From: Flavobacterium notoginsengisoli
Lineage (GTDB): Bacteria; Bacteroidota; Bacteroidia; Flavobacteriales; Flavobacteriaceae
Direction: 5' to 3'
Assembly: GCF_014207905.1 (NCBI RefSeq)
Contig: NZ_JACHLB010000001.1
Location: forward strand, 1,118,723-1,182,722
Length of the DNA: 64,000 nucleotides
Made by a program: the position numbers and the translations under genes. Below the pieces are notes generated by a model. That model was not told the DNA's origin. It saw nothing but the letters and a program-made list of their open reading frames with translations, and made no database searches. Shown here in pieces: positions 42,779 to 51,641 of the stretch; position 1 is the stretch's first letter, and each line of letters begins with the position of its first letter.

Positions 42779-45154
42779 TTGAAAAATAAATTAAAAGCGT
42801 TTCTTCAACGCATTATAAACTGGATAAAAAGAAACAAAATAAAATCAGCAATTGCATTTTTGCTCTTGCTGATTTACTATTTTTCGATACCCCGAACTTT
42901 ATTCAAAGAACCATATTCAACTGTTATTGAAAGTAAAGAAGGAGAATTGCTTGGAGCTAAAATTGCCCACGACGGACAATGGCGTTTTCCTGCTCAGGAT
43001 AGCGTTCCAGACAAATTCAAAAAATGCATTGTGTATTTTGAAGACGAGTATTTCTACAAACATCCGGGATTTAATCCGGGAGCAATGATCAATGCTTTTA
43101 AACAAAATAGAAAAGCAGGAAAAGTAGTTCGAGGCGGAAGTACATTGACACAACAGGTTATTCGACTTTCCCGAAAAGGAAAAAACAGAACTTATTTTGA
43201 AAAAATAATCGAAATCATTCTGGCGACAAGATTAGAATTAGGTTATTCTAAAAACGAAATTCTTGAAATGTACGCTGCACATGCACCATTTGGAGGAAAC
43301 GTTGTTGGATTGGAAATGGCTTCGTGGCGCTATTTTGGAGTGCGATCCAATCAATTATCTTGGGCAGAAAATGCAGTTTTGGCGGTTTTGCCTAATGCAC
43401 CAAGTTTAATTTATCCGGGAAAAAATCAAATAAAATTACTGAATAAACGAAACCGACTTTTATTAAAACTACATCAGGAAGGTATTATTGATAAGCAGAC
43501 TTATGAGCTTTCAATAGAAGAACCTCTGCCTCAAAAACCGTATGATTTGCCACAGATTGCACCACATTTGTTGCAGAGAGTAGCAAAAAATGAAGAAGGA
43601 ACGAGAGTAAAAACCACGATTGATTACGCTTTGCAAAATCGTGTCAATCAGATTGCGAGGTATTATTACAATCAATACAAGCAGAATGAAGTACATAATC
43701 TGGCCATTTTGGTAATTGATGTTCAGAACAGAAATGTGATGAGTTATGTTGGCAATTCTCCCACAGATAAAGATCACCAAAAAGATGTCGATATTATTGA
43801 TGCGCCAAGAAGTACGGGAAGTATTTTGAAACCGCTTTTATATGGGGCAATGTTGGATGATGGCGAACTATTACCGAATACATTAGTGGCAGATATTCCC
43901 ACACAAATTTCGGGTTATACACCGCAGAATTTTAATTTGACTTTTGACGGAGCGGTTCCTGCGCATCGTGCTTTATCTCGTTCGCTAAACATTCCGGCAG
44001 TTTTAATGCTTCAGGAATTTACTGTAAATAAATTTTATGAAGAATTGCAGAAATTCAAGTTAAAGAACATTAACAAAACACCTGATCATTATGGTTTGTC
44101 GCTTATTTTAGGAGGTGCCGAAAGTAATCTTTGGGATTTATGCAGAACCTATGCTAATTTATCTTCAACCTTAAATTATTTTACAAAACATCAGGCGAAA
44201 TACAGAACAAATGAGTTTACAGAACTCAATTACAAAAATGATTTCAAACCTGATTTTGGCTCCGAAACCGATCAGAAGAATATTTTGGGTGCTGGGTCAA
44301 TTTGGCTGACTTACAACGCGATGGAAGAGGTTAACAGACCTGAAGGAGACGAAGCGTGGAAATTTTATGATAGTTCATTGAAAATTGCGTGGAAAACTGG
44401 AACAAGTTTCGGAAATCGCGACGCATGGGCAATTGGAACCAATTCAAGATATGTGGTTGGAATTTGGGTAGGAAATGCAACAGGAGAGGGAAGACCAACT
44501 TTAACAGGTGTAACTAGTGCCGCACCAATCTTATTTGATGTTTTTAATTTACTGCCAAGACAAAGATGGTTTGATACACCTTACAAAGATTTAGCAGAAG
44601 TTGAGGTTTGCCGATTAAGTGGATATTTAGCAAAAGACAATTGCCCGAAAATAAAACAATGGGTTACTAAAAAGGGAAAATCGACTAAAGTTTGTCCGTA
44701 TCATAGAACGATTCATTTAGATAAAACGGAGCAGTTTCAGGTTAACAGCAGTTGTGAAAATATAGATAACATAGTAACCAAAAACTGGTTTGTACTGCCT
44801 CCTGTTATGGCTTGGTATTACAAAAGCCAGCATATAGAATATTTACCATTGCCTCCGTTTAAAGAAGGTTGTGAAGGAACACAGACTACAACAATGGATT
44901 TTATTTATCCGAAGGCAAACAGCAAAATTTATTTGACGAAAGATTTCAATAGTAACGTTCAGCCTGTAATTTTAAAAGTAGCTTATTCTGAAAGAGATAA
45001 AGAATTATTTTGGTATATAGATGATGTCTACAAAGCAACTACCAAAACTTTTCATGAACTACCTATAACTCCAACTACAGGAACGCATTATATTACAGTT
45101 GTAGATGCTTCCGGAAATGAAATTAGAAGAAAAATTGAAATTGTGAGGGAATAA
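42779..45154 (+). CDS. pbpC: Penicillin-binding protein 1C
   Basis: 791-residue bifunctional peptidoglycan synthase anchored by one helix (about 22-38). The glycosyltransferase (GT51) motif is EDEYFYKHPGFNPGA, with E88/E90 candidates for the catalytic glutamate, and GGSTLTQQ follows. The transpeptidase motifs are SILK (S348, K351) and KTGTS (539-543). The C-terminal BiPBP_C domain (about 690-785) is specific to PBP1C. It starts at a TTG; no ATG is in frame nearby. It follows the alpha-2-macroglobulin gene as in many Gram-negative bacteria, where the pair is proposed to repair and defend a breached wall. Confidence 0.94.
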   Translation: MKNKLKAFLQRIINWIKRNKIKSAIAFLLLLIYYFSIPRTLFKEPYSTVIESKEGELLGAKIAHDGQWRFPAQDSVPDKFKKCIVYFEDEYFYKHPGFNPGAMINAFKQNRKAGKVVRGGSTLTQQVIRLSRKGKNRTYFEKIIEIILATRLELGYSKNEILEMYAAHAPFGGNVVGLEMASWRYFGVRSNQLSWAENAVLAVLPNAPSLIYPGKNQIKLLNKRNRLLLKLHQEGIIDKQTYELSIEEPLPQKPYDLPQIAPHLLQRVAKNEEGTRVKTTIDYALQNRVNQIARYYYNQYKQNEVHNLAILVIDVQNRNVMSYVGNSPTDKDHQKDVDIIDAPRSTGSILKPLLYGAMLDDGELLPNTLVADIPTQISGYTPQNFNLTFDGAVPAHRALSRSLNIPAVLMLQEFTVNKFYEELQKFKLKNINKTPDHYGLSLILGGAESNLWDLCRTYANLSSTLNYFTKHQAKYRTNEFTELNYKNDFKPDFGSETDQKNILGAGSIWLTYNAMEEVNRPEGDEAWKFYDSSLKIAWKTGTSFGNRDAWAIGTNSRYVVGIWVGNATGEGRPTLTGVTSAAPILFDVFNLLPRQRWFDTPYKDLAEVEVCRLSGYLAKDNCPKIKQWVTKKGKSTKVCPYHRTIHLDKTEQFQVNSSCENIDNIVTKNWFVLPPVMAWYYKSQHIEYLPLPPFKEGCEGTQTTTMDFIYPKANSKIYLTKDFNSNVQPVILKVAYSERDKELFWYIDDVYKATTKTFHELPITPTTGTHYITVVDASGNEIRRKIEIVRE

Positions 45155-45165
45155 ATTTTAAAAGC

Positions 45166-45266
45166 AAATTCCAATTTTTTAAATCCCAAATTCCAAAACT
45201 TTGATTTTGTGAGTAGGTGACATCGGTTTTCAGAAACATTTGAAAAAAATTCGTGAATTCGTGGCG
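45166..45266. repeat. AATTCCAA words and GAATTCGTGGC half-element
   Basis: AAATTCCAATTTTTTAAATCC words (about 45166-45200) and, at 45248-45266, a single GTGAATTCGTGGC arm matching the repeat at 42630-42681. Confidence 0.6.
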
Positions 45267-45294
45267 GAAAAAAAATAGCTAAAAAAAGCCATAA

Positions 45295-45326
45295 AAAAAC
45301 CGCCAATCTTTCGAAAGGCGGTTTTG
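45295..45326. terminator. Bidirectional terminator between pbpC and the RNase gene
   Basis: AAAACCGCC-AATCTTTCGAA-GGCGGTTTT with A- and T-runs on both sides, between convergent genes. Confidence 0.88.
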
Positions 45327-45330
45327 TTTT

Positions 45331-46875
45331 TTATTCTGTAATAACATTTCCCTTTTTATCGTAGAAATGGTATTCTAAGTACGTGTAAGCGTCACGAGGT
45401 ATGATTTTCACCCATTTCTTATGTTCAAAAAACCATTTTGAACGTAATGATGGAAAACCTTTGCTGAGGTATGCAGCCACAAACGGATGTGTGTTAAGCA
45501 CAACTTTATTGTGGGTTTTTAAAAGTCTTTCTAAATCAGCGGCGATCTTGTCAATTATTAATATTGGCGCTTCAATTTCGCCATTAATTTTGTCAGGATC
45601 TTCTTCTCTGGTTTTGATATTAACTTCTGGTCTTACGCGCTGTCTAGTAATCTGGACAAGTCCAAATTTACTTGGCGGTAATATTTTATGCTTTGCTTTA
45701 TCGTCGCTCATTTCTTCTCGCAAGAAGTCGAACAAAACTTTCCTGTTTTCAGGATTAGACATATCGATAAAATCAACTACTATGATTCCGCCCATATCTC
45801 GAAGACGTAATTGTCTTGCGATTTCTGCTGCGGCAATCATATTTACTTCCATGGCTGTGTCTTCTTGGTTGGTCGCCTTGTTGGAACGGTTTCCGCTGTT
45901 TACGTCTATAACGTGCAACGCTTCAGTGTGTTCTATGATTAGGTAAGCACCTTTGCTCATGGAAACAGTTCGGCCAAATGAAGTTTTGATTTGTCTCTCT
46001 ATATTGTATTTCTCAAAAATCGGAGTGTCATTTGATTGATAAAACTTGACAATTGATTGTTTTGAAGGTGCAATTTCTTGCAGATATTCCTTCGTTTGAT
46101 GGTACAACTCTTCATCATCTATTTGAATACCGCTGAAGGTATCGTTGAATACATCTCTTAATATCGAAGAAGCTCTGTTAAGCTCTCCTAATACTTTTGA
46201 TGGATGATGAGCAGTTGGTAATTTTTTACACATTGCAGACCATCTGCCAAGCAGGTTCTGCAAATCTTTTTCTAATTCGGCTACGTTTTTGCCTTCGGCT
46301 ACTGTACGAACAATAACACCAAATCCTTTAGGTTTGATCGATAGAACAAGTTTTTTTAGACGATCCTTTTCTTTTTTGTCTTCTATTTTTTGAGAAATAG
46401 AAACACGATCAGAAAAAGGAACTAGAACGATAAATCTTCCGGCAAGAGAAAGCTCAGCACTTATTCTTGGGCCTTTGGTCGATATAGGTTCTTTAACTAC
46501 TTGAACTAAGACAGATTGATTGGCACTTAAAATATCAGTAATGATGCCATCTTTGTCAATCTCTTTCTCAAACTGAAAGGTTTTTAGGGAGAAATCTTTT
46601 AATTTACCTGCGCTTACAAGTTTTATGAATTTCAGCTGAGAAGCTAGATTTGGACCCAAATCGTGATAATGTAAAAAGGCATCTTTTTCGAAACCTACAT
46701 TCACAAAAGCAGCGTTAAGTCCAGCAACTGGTTTTCTGATTTTGGCAATAAAAATATCACCAACCTGAAAGTTGCTTTTTTCTTCTTCTTTGTGTAATTC
46801 AATTAGTTTTCCATCTTTTAATAAGGCAAAATCTACTGCTTCAGAACTAGATCTAATGATTAATTCTTTATTCAC
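45331..46875 (-). CDS. rng: Ribonuclease E/G family endoribonuclease
   Basis: 514-residue RNase G-type enzyme for rRNA 5' processing and mRNA turnover. An S1-like domain occupies about 35-125 (VGDIFIAKIRKPVAGLNAAFVNVG, KDAFLHYHDLGP). The catalytic region has MGGIIVVDFIDMSNPENR, with the metal-binding aspartates, and the substrate-binding TRQRVRPEVN stretch follows. The long C-terminal scaffold of RNase E is absent, so RNase G is the better name. Highly conserved in bacteroidetes. It is downstream of, and separated from, the HU gene by a terminator and repeats. Confidence 0.93.
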   Translation of the reverse strand: MNKELIIRSSSEAVDFALLKDGKLIELHKEEEKSNFQVGDIFIAKIRKPVAGLNAAFVNVGFEKDAFLHYHDLGPNLASQLKFIKLVSAGKLKDFSLKTFQFEKEIDKDGIITDILSANQSVLVQVVKEPISTKGPRISAELSLAGRFIVLVPFSDRVSISQKIEDKKEKDRLKKLVLSIKPKGFGVIVRTVAEGKNVAELEKDLQNLLGRWSAMCKKLPTAHHPSKVLGELNRASSILRDVFNDTFSGIQIDDEELYHQTKEYLQEIAPSKQSIVKFYQSNDTPIFEKYNIERQIKTSFGRTVSMSKGAYLIIEHTEALHVIDVNSGNRSNKATNQEDTAMEVNMIAAAEIARQLRLRDMGGIIVVDFIDMSNPENRKVLFDFLREEMSDDKAKHKILPPSKFGLVQITRQRVRPEVNIKTREEDPDKINGEIEAPILIIDKIAADLERLLKTHNKVVLNTHPFVAAYLSKGFPSLRSKWFFEHKKWVKIIPRDAYTYLEYHFYDKKGNVITE

Positions 46876-47150
46876 ACTGTAAATTTTTATCTGTTTTTTC
46901 AGAAAATAGAAGAAAGAAAAAAGAATATAGACTTATAAAAATCTAAAATCTGAAATCTAAAATCTAAAATCTTATCTACAGATGGATTAAACAATATTTT
47001 TAACAGGTATTAACCCGGAGGGAAAAGTTAAATTTCAATTTTTAAATTCCAAATTCCAATCAAAATCGGCATTGAAGCCTTAATTTCTGGATTTTGGATT
47101 TTCTTTTTTGGAATTTTTGAAATTTCCCAAATTTCAATGAACGTTTAAAA
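46876..47150. repeat. AATCTAAA and AATTCCAA word blocks upstream of rng
   Basis: AATCTAAAATCTGAAATC words at 46935-46973. Then AAATTCCAAATTCCAATC at about 47040-47065 is complemented by TTGGAATTTTTGAAATTT near 47107-47125. No gene or convincing promoter was found in this gap of nearly 300 bases. Confidence 0.65.
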
Positions 47151-47152
47151 AG

Positions 47153-47179
47153 AAAAAAGTAGTTTAAAACTACTTTTTC
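47153..47179 (-). terminator. Terminator overlapping the stop of the small ribosomal protein gene
   Basis: AAAAGTAGTTT/AAACTACTTTT palindrome; on the minus strand it includes the TAG stop and runs into TTTTTTC. Confidence 0.75.
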
Positions 47180-47262
47180 TTTTTGTGACGGTTAGCTCTC
47201 GCTCTTTTCTTACGTTTGTGAGTCGCTACCTTATGTCTCTTTCTTTTTTTACCACTTGGCAT
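47170..47262 (-). CDS. 30-residue basic protein, AURKAIP1/COX24-type (bTHX-like)
   Basis: A complete 30-codon gene: it begins MPSGKKRKRHKVATHKRKK and ends RHKKKK, with over half of its residues lysine, arginine or histidine. I recognise this as the conserved flavobacterial AURKAIP1/COX24-domain protein, related to small-subunit ribosomal proteins of the bTHX/mS38 type. It should bind rRNA in the 30S subunit. It starts 27 bases after the HU stop and is probably cotranscribed with HU. It ends in a terminator that overlaps its stop codon. Being so short, it is easily missed by gene finders. Confidence 0.88.
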   Translation of the reverse strand: MPSGKKRKRHKVATHKRKKRARANRHKKKK

Positions 47263-47289
47263 ATCGTGTCTGATTTATGTTAATTAATA

Positions 47290-47580
47290 TTATTTTGCTT
47301 CGTTGTTTGTTTTAACTCCTTCTACAAAAACTTTTGCAGGTTTAAACGCAGGAATGTTGTGTGCTGGAATTTTAATTGTAGTGTTTTTAGAAATGTTTCT
47401 TCCAGTCTTTTCAGCTCTAGTTTTTACGATAAAACTACCAAAACCTCTTAGGTATACATTGTCTCCAGTTTCTAAAGAAGTTTTAACTTCTTCCATAAAA
47501 GTTTCAACTGTTGCTTGAACGTCTCCTTTTTCAAGACCTAATTTCTCTGAAATTTTCGCTACGATATCTGCTTTCGTCAT
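47290..47580 (-). CDS. HU-family DNA-binding protein
   Basis: 96-residue nucleoid protein. The N-terminal helical dimer part (MTKADIVAKISEKLGLEKGDVQATVETFMEEV) and the beta-arm core GFGSFIVKTRAEKTGRNISKNTTIKIPAHNIPAFKPAK are typical; the DNA-bending proline is in the IPAHNIP arm tip. IHF-type and HU-type members cannot be separated reliably in bacteroidetes. It has its own strong promoter and precedes the small ribosomal protein gene. Confidence 0.93.
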   Translation of the reverse strand: MTKADIVAKISEKLGLEKGDVQATVETFMEEVKTSLETGDNVYLRGFGSFIVKTRAEKTGRNISKNTTIKIPAHNIPAFKPAKVFVEGVKTNNEAK

Positions 47581-47629
47581 TTTCTTTCCTATTTTATTTT
47601 ATAAATGGTGTACTATTTTTTTGAGTTTG

Positions 47630-47661
47630 CAAATATAGGAATTAAAAAAATAATTAATCAA
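47630..47661 (-). promoter_or_regulatory. Promoter of the HU gene
   Basis: Read on the minus strand: TTG (47661-47659), a 21-base spacer and TATATTTG (47637-47630). The -7 box is exact. The start would be about 40 bases before the ATG. Confidence 0.7.
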
Positions 47662-47694
47662 GCTAATTCGTTAAATTTTAATTACATAAACATT

Positions 47695-47702
47695 TACTTT
47701 TG
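47695..47702 (+). promoter_or_regulatory. Possible -7 box of mutY
   Basis: TACTTTTG, exact TAnnTTTG match about 19 bases before the ATG; the -33 box is weak (TTCG). Confidence 0.4.
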
Positions 47703-47720
47703 TATTCTAAGTATTTTGCA

Positions 47721-48767
47721 ATGGATTTTCATAACATATTGATAAAATGGTATTTACGAAACAAGCGTGATTTGCCGTGGCGAAAAACAGTCGATCCGTA
47801 CCAGATTTGGCTCTCAGAAATTATGCTTCAGCAGACAAGAGTTGCGCAAGGAATGCCTTATTTTTTCTCTTTTACTAAGGAATTTCCTACTGTAAAACAT
47901 TTAGCAGATGCTTCAGAAGAGAAAATTTTAAAACTTTGGCAAGGTTTGGGGTATTATTCAAGGGCTCGAAATCTTCATAAAACGGCTCAATTTATAAGTA
48001 ATGATCTAAATGGTGTTTTTCCAAATTCATACAAGGAACTTTTAAAACTTAAAGGAGTTGGTGAGTACACGGCGGCTGCAATTGCTTCTTTTTCTTATAA
48101 TGAAGTGGTTCCGGTTGTCGACGGAAATGTATTTCGAGTATTATCGCGTTATTTTGATATTGAATCTGATATTGCGCTGCCTGCTACTAAAAAAGAGTTT
48201 GCGGCTTTGGCTCAAGAATTAATGCCAAAAGATAATCCAGCGATTTTTAATCAGGCTATAATGGAATTTGGTGCTTTGCAGTGCGTGCCTAAAAGTCCAG
48301 ATTGTTCTATTTGTGATTTTAATGAAAGTTGTGCAGCATTGCAAAAAGGTAAAGTAAATATACTTCCTATAAAATCTAAAAAGATAAAAGTAACCAATCG
48401 CTATTTTAATTATCTGATTCTAGAAGATGCTTCAGGAAATACAATAATACATAAAAGAACGGCAAAAGGAATCTGGCATAATCTTTATGAATTTCCACTT
48501 TTAGAAACAGAATCTATCGTCGATTTTGAAATAGTTTCAAAAAAAGCAAAAGAAGAAATTTTTACGAACTATACTATAATAGGTATAGAAGATTGTCAAG
48601 AATCTACAGTTGTGCATAAACTTTCGCACCAGCACCTACATATACAGTTCTGGAAAATAAAAATAAAAGAGAAAATCGAAAACGGAATCGATACTGAAAA
48701 ACTGAAGACTTTTCCTTTTCCTATCGTGATTTATAATTTTATAGAAAAGCAAGAAATAAATTGCTAA
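47721..48767 (+). CDS. mutY: A/G-specific adenine DNA glycosylase
   Basis: Removes adenine mispaired with 8-oxoguanine. With the ATG at 47721 it has 348 residues. Catalytic residues are E33 (SEIMLQQTR) and D134 (VVDGNV), with the helix-hairpin-helix LKGVGEYTAAAI before the aspartate. The [4Fe-4S] ligands are C188, C195, C198 and C204 (C-x6-C-x2-C-x5-C). The C-terminal MutT-like domain that reads 8-oxoG starts near residue 225 (YFNYLILEDASGN). An upstream TTG at 47700 is rejected because it overlaps a -7 box (TACTTTTG, 47695-47702). ssb follows. Confidence 0.95.
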   Translation: MDFHNILIKWYLRNKRDLPWRKTVDPYQIWLSEIMLQQTRVAQGMPYFFSFTKEFPTVKHLADASEEKILKLWQGLGYYSRARNLHKTAQFISNDLNGVFPNSYKELLKLKGVGEYTAAAIASFSYNEVVPVVDGNVFRVLSRYFDIESDIALPATKKEFAALAQELMPKDNPAIFNQAIMEFGALQCVPKSPDCSICDFNESCAALQKGKVNILPIKSKKIKVTNRYFNYLILEDASGNTIIHKRTAKGIWHNLYEFPLLETESIVDFEIVSKKAKEEIFTNYTIIGIEDCQESTVVHKLSHQHLHIQFWKIKIKEKIENGIDTEKLKTFPFPIVIYNFIEKQEINC

Positions 48768-48774
48768 AAAAATG

Positions 48775-48782
48775 TATCTTTG
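48775..48782 (+). promoter_or_regulatory. Possible -7 box of ssb
   Basis: TATCTTTG, 20 bases before the ssb ATG and just after the mutY stop. No clear -33 box at the right distance. Confidence 0.4.
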
Positions 48783-48802
48783 GTAGAAATACCACCTAAA
48801 CT

Positions 48803-49243
48803 ATGAACGGAACATTAAATAAAGTGATGCTTATTGGCCATTTGGGAGATGATGTAAAGATGCATTATTTTGATGGAGGAAACTGTATCGGACGGTTTCA
48901 GCTGGCTACTAATGAAGTTTATATCAACAAAACAACCAACGAAAAAATTACTTCGACCGAATGGCATAATTTGGTTGTTCGTAATAAAGCAGCAGAAATC
49001 TGCGAAAAATATCTTTCGAAAGGAGATAAAATTTATGTTGAAGGAAGAATAAAATCTCGTCAATGGCAGGCTGAAGATGGTACAACAAAATATACAACAG
49101 AAATTCAGGTGACAGAGTTTACTTTCTTGACTACCAAAAAAGAAACTGCACATACCAGACAAAATCAAGATACAGAACCAGCAAAAAACACTAACTTTGA
49201 TGCTGCAAATGAGGGGCTTCCTATTAATGACTTGCCTTTCTAA
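48803..49243 (+). CDS. ssb: Single-stranded DNA-binding protein
   Basis: 146-residue OB-fold protein. The N-terminus NKVMLIGHLGDDVKMHYFDGG and the core IYVEGRIKSRQWQAEDG are typical. A glutamine/asparagine-rich linker follows (about 108-140), and the acidic tip INDLPF is the partner-binding tail of SSB. It lies between mutY and gldE, as in other flavobacteria; the order mutY-ssb-gldE-gldD supports the gliding calls. Confidence 0.95.
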   Translation: MNGTLNKVMLIGHLGDDVKMHYFDGGNCIGRFQLATNEVYINKTTNEKITSTEWHNLVVRNKAAEICEKYLSKGDKIYVEGRIKSRQWQAEDGTTKYTTEIQVTEFTFLTTKKETAHTRQNQDTEPAKNTNFDAANEGLPINDLPF

Positions 49244-49267
49244 GATGTTTAACTAATTTTATGCAAT

Positions 49268-50563
49268 TTGGACCCAGAGCCCAGTTTACTTTTTACTACA
49301 AATTTTGACGCTAATTTTATAATTGGTTCCGTCTCAATCTTTATTTTGTTATTTCTCTCAGCTATCGTTTCAGGTGCTGAAGTTGCTCTTTTTTCTTTAT
49401 CTCAAAAAGATATCGATGATACTTTAAATGATAATTTGGCTAAAGGAAAAATTATATCCAATTTATTAGATAAACCTAAAAAACTTCTGGCAACTTTACT
49501 GGTTGCAAATAATTTTTTCAACATTGGCGTTGTTATCTTGTTTGCTTACATGGGGCCAAATATTTTTGCCAATGTTAGTTCTGTCGCTTTAAAGTTTACA
49601 TTAGAAGTTATCTTAGTCACTTTTCTAATATTGCTATTTGGCGAAGTGCTTCCGAAAGTTTACGCAAGCCGAAATAGTGTGCGTTTTGCAAAAGGAGTTG
49701 CTTATCCATTAGCGTTTTTAGATAAAGTACTTTCGCCAATAAGTTTGCCAATGCGAGCGCTTACTCTATATTTGCAAGATAAATTAGGAAAACAAAAGAA
49801 TAATTTCTCAATCAATCAGCTGTCTCAGGCTTTGGAATTGACAGATTCTGAAGGGACTTCTACAGAAGAACAAAAAATTTTAGAAGGAATTGTTTCTTTC
49901 GGAAATACCGACACAAAGCAAGTAATGAGCCCAAGAATTGATATTTTTGCATTAGAAATATCAGAGACTTTTGCTGAGATTTATCCTAAAATAATTGAAA
50001 CAGGTTTTTCTAGAATTCCAGTTTATCGTGATAACATTGATCAGATTGAAGGAGTTCTTTTTGTGAAAGATTTATTGCCTCATATTGATAAAGAAGAATT
50101 TGATTGGGCATCTTTGATAAGAGAAGCGTTCTTTGTTCCTGAGAATAAAAAGCTGGATAATCTGTTGAAGGATTTTCAAAGTTTAAAAAGCCACTTAGCA
50201 ATTGTAGTTGATGAATATGGCGGAACTTCAGGATTGGTTTCCTTAGAAGATGTAATTGAAGAAATTGTGGGCGATATAAGTGATGAGTTTGACGATGAAA
50301 ACCTGAATTTCTCACAGATTGACGAAAATAATTTCCTTTTTGAGGGAAAAATTAACCTTAAAGATTTCTACAGAATTGTAGATGTTGATGAAGATGTTTT
50401 TGAATCTCATAAAGGAGAAGCCGAAACATTAGCTGGATTTATTTTGGAGATTTTAGGTAATTTTCCGAAAAAAGATCAGAAAGTGCCTTTTGAAAACTGT
50501 ATTTTCACCGTTGAAACCGTTGACAAAAAGCGTGTAAAACAAATAAAAGTAACCATAAATTAG
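49268..50563 (+). CDS. gldE: Gliding-motility-associated protein GldE (CorC/HlyC family)
   Basis: 431-residue inner-membrane protein. The DUF21 membrane domain (about 18-190) has four helices. It is followed by a CBS pair (about 205-335; VMSPRIDIFALEIS, HLAIVVDEYGGTSGLVSLEDVIEEIVGDI) and a C-terminal CorC_HlyC domain (about 350-430). It starts at TTG; the ATG at 49261 is out of frame. The next gene, gldD, overlaps in the sense of a 1-base gap. GldE suppresses GldB mutations in F. johnsoniae; the gene pair is diagnostic of gliding flavobacteria. Confidence 0.9.
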   Translation: MDPEPSLLFTTNFDANFIIGSVSIFILLFLSAIVSGAEVALFSLSQKDIDDTLNDNLAKGKIISNLLDKPKKLLATLLVANNFFNIGVVILFAYMGPNIFANVSSVALKFTLEVILVTFLILLFGEVLPKVYASRNSVRFAKGVAYPLAFLDKVLSPISLPMRALTLYLQDKLGKQKNNFSINQLSQALELTDSEGTSTEEQKILEGIVSFGNTDTKQVMSPRIDIFALEISETFAEIYPKIIETGFSRIPVYRDNIDQIEGVLFVKDLLPHIDKEEFDWASLIREAFFVPENKKLDNLLKDFQSLKSHLAIVVDEYGGTSGLVSLEDVIEEIVGDISDEFDDENLNFSQIDENNFLFEGKINLKDFYRIVDVDEDVFESHKGEAETLAGFILEILGNFPKKDQKVPFENCIFTVETVDKKRVKQIKVTIN

Positions 50564-50564
50564 A

Positions 50565-51125
50565 ATGTTAAATAGAATACTTTCAATAGCTGCAATTTTG
50601 CTTGCACTTACAGTTATAAGCTGTAAAAATGATGTTTTGCCAAAACCGGCAAGTTATCTAAGATTAGATTATCCAGAAGCAAAATATGTGAATTTTGAAA
50701 ACAATTGTCCTTTCACTTTTGAAATGAATGAATCGGCAATTATTAAAGGAGAAAAAGAATGCGGATTTGCAATTAATTATCCTAAAATGAAAGCCACAAT
50801 CTATTTGACGTATAAACCCGTAAATAATAATATTGATAAGTTATTGCGAGATGCTCAAAAACTGACTTACGAGCACGTTATCAAAGCTGATGATATTTTA
50901 GAACAACCGTATTTAAATCCGCAGAAAAAGGTTTACGGAATGTTTTATCAAGTTGATGGAAATGCAGCTACGAATTCACAATTTTACGTTACAGACAGTA
51001 CGAAACACTTTTTAATAGGTTCTGTATATTTTTATGCAAAACCAAATTTTGATTCGATTATGCCGGCGGCAAGTTATGTGAAAAATGATATGCAGCGTTT
51101 AATGGAAACATTGAAATGGAAATAA
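50565..51125 (+). CDS. gldD: Gliding-motility lipoprotein GldD
   Basis: 186-residue lipoprotein with lipobox VISC, acylated at C20, followed by KNDVLPKPASYLRLDYPEAKY, a well-conserved GldD start. It is required for assembly of the gliding and type IX secretion machinery in F. johnsoniae. It immediately follows gldE and is cotranscribed. The C-terminal part (FLIGSVYFYAKPNFDSIMPAASYVKNDM) is also typical. Product localisation is envelope, outer face of the inner membrane or periplasmic leaflet of the outer membrane. Confidence 0.92.
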   Translation: MLNRILSIAAILLALTVISCKNDVLPKPASYLRLDYPEAKYVNFENNCPFTFEMNESAIIKGEKECGFAINYPKMKATIYLTYKPVNNNIDKLLRDAQKLTYEHVIKADDILEQPYLNPQKKVYGMFYQVDGNAATNSQFYVTDSTKHFLIGSVYFYAKPNFDSIMPAASYVKNDMQRLMETLKWK

Positions 51126-51156
51126 AAAAAGGAATCCAATTGGATTCCTTTTTTTA
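51124..51156. terminator. Bidirectional terminator after gldD
   Basis: AAAAAAAGGAATCCAATTGG and its complement form a perfect palindrome with A- and T-runs, between gldD and the convergent metal-binding gene. Confidence 0.9.
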
Positions 51157-51172
51157 TGACTAAGTTTTAAAG

Positions 51173-51550
51173 TTAAGACTTAAAATTCGAAACTTTATAT
51201 GTTTTTCCGTCTCCAGTTTCTTGAACCACTTTTGTCAAAGATTCTGAGTTTTGGATTGTTTTGTCAAAACTTACCGTTGCTGTTTTTTTGTCAAAATCAA
51301 CTGTTGCTTTTTCAACTCCGTCAAGATTTGCTAATTCTTCTTCGATTGTTTTAGCGCATCCAACAGCACAAGTCATTCCTTCGATTGTAAAACTTGCAGT
51401 TTGTAGGTTTTCAGCAGCAATTGGTTTGTGTTCTTTTGGAGCACTTTTTTCTGCATTTACAACCTGAAGGCTTTTGTCTTCTTCTTTTTTACAGCCAACA
51501 AATACTAAACCAGCGATTGTGGCAGAGATTAATATTTTTGAAATTTTCAT
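51173..51550 (-). CDS. Heavy-metal-associated (HMA) domain lipoprotein
   Basis: 125 residues. The lipobox FVGC places an acylated cysteine at C20, so the protein is a membrane-anchored periplasmic lipoprotein. Residues 52-122 are an HMA fold. The metal motif is GMTC-AVG-C (C61, C65), with three residues between the cysteines where the classic copper motif has two; this variant is frequent in flavobacteria. The protein could carry copper or mercury in the envelope. The gene stands alone. Confidence 0.85.
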   Translation of the reverse strand: MKISKILISATIAGLVFVGCKKEEDKSLQVVNAEKSAPKEHKPIAAENLQTASFTIEGMTCAVGCAKTIEEELANLDGVEKATVDFDKKTATVSFDKTIQNSESLTKVVQETGDGKTYKVSNFKS

Positions 51551-51585
51551 TATATATAAATTTTAAATTGCGATTTCTTTCTTGC

Positions 51586-51619
51586 AAAATTAGTAAAAAG
51601 ACAGCGGTCAGTTCGCAAA
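51586..51619 (-). promoter_or_regulatory. Promoter of the HMA lipoprotein gene
   Basis: Minus strand TTTG (51619-51616), a 22-base spacer and TAATTTTG (51593-51586). The boxes are exact and the spacing a little long. Confidence 0.5.
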
Positions 51620-51641
51620 ATAATTACAAATTTGCAGTAAA

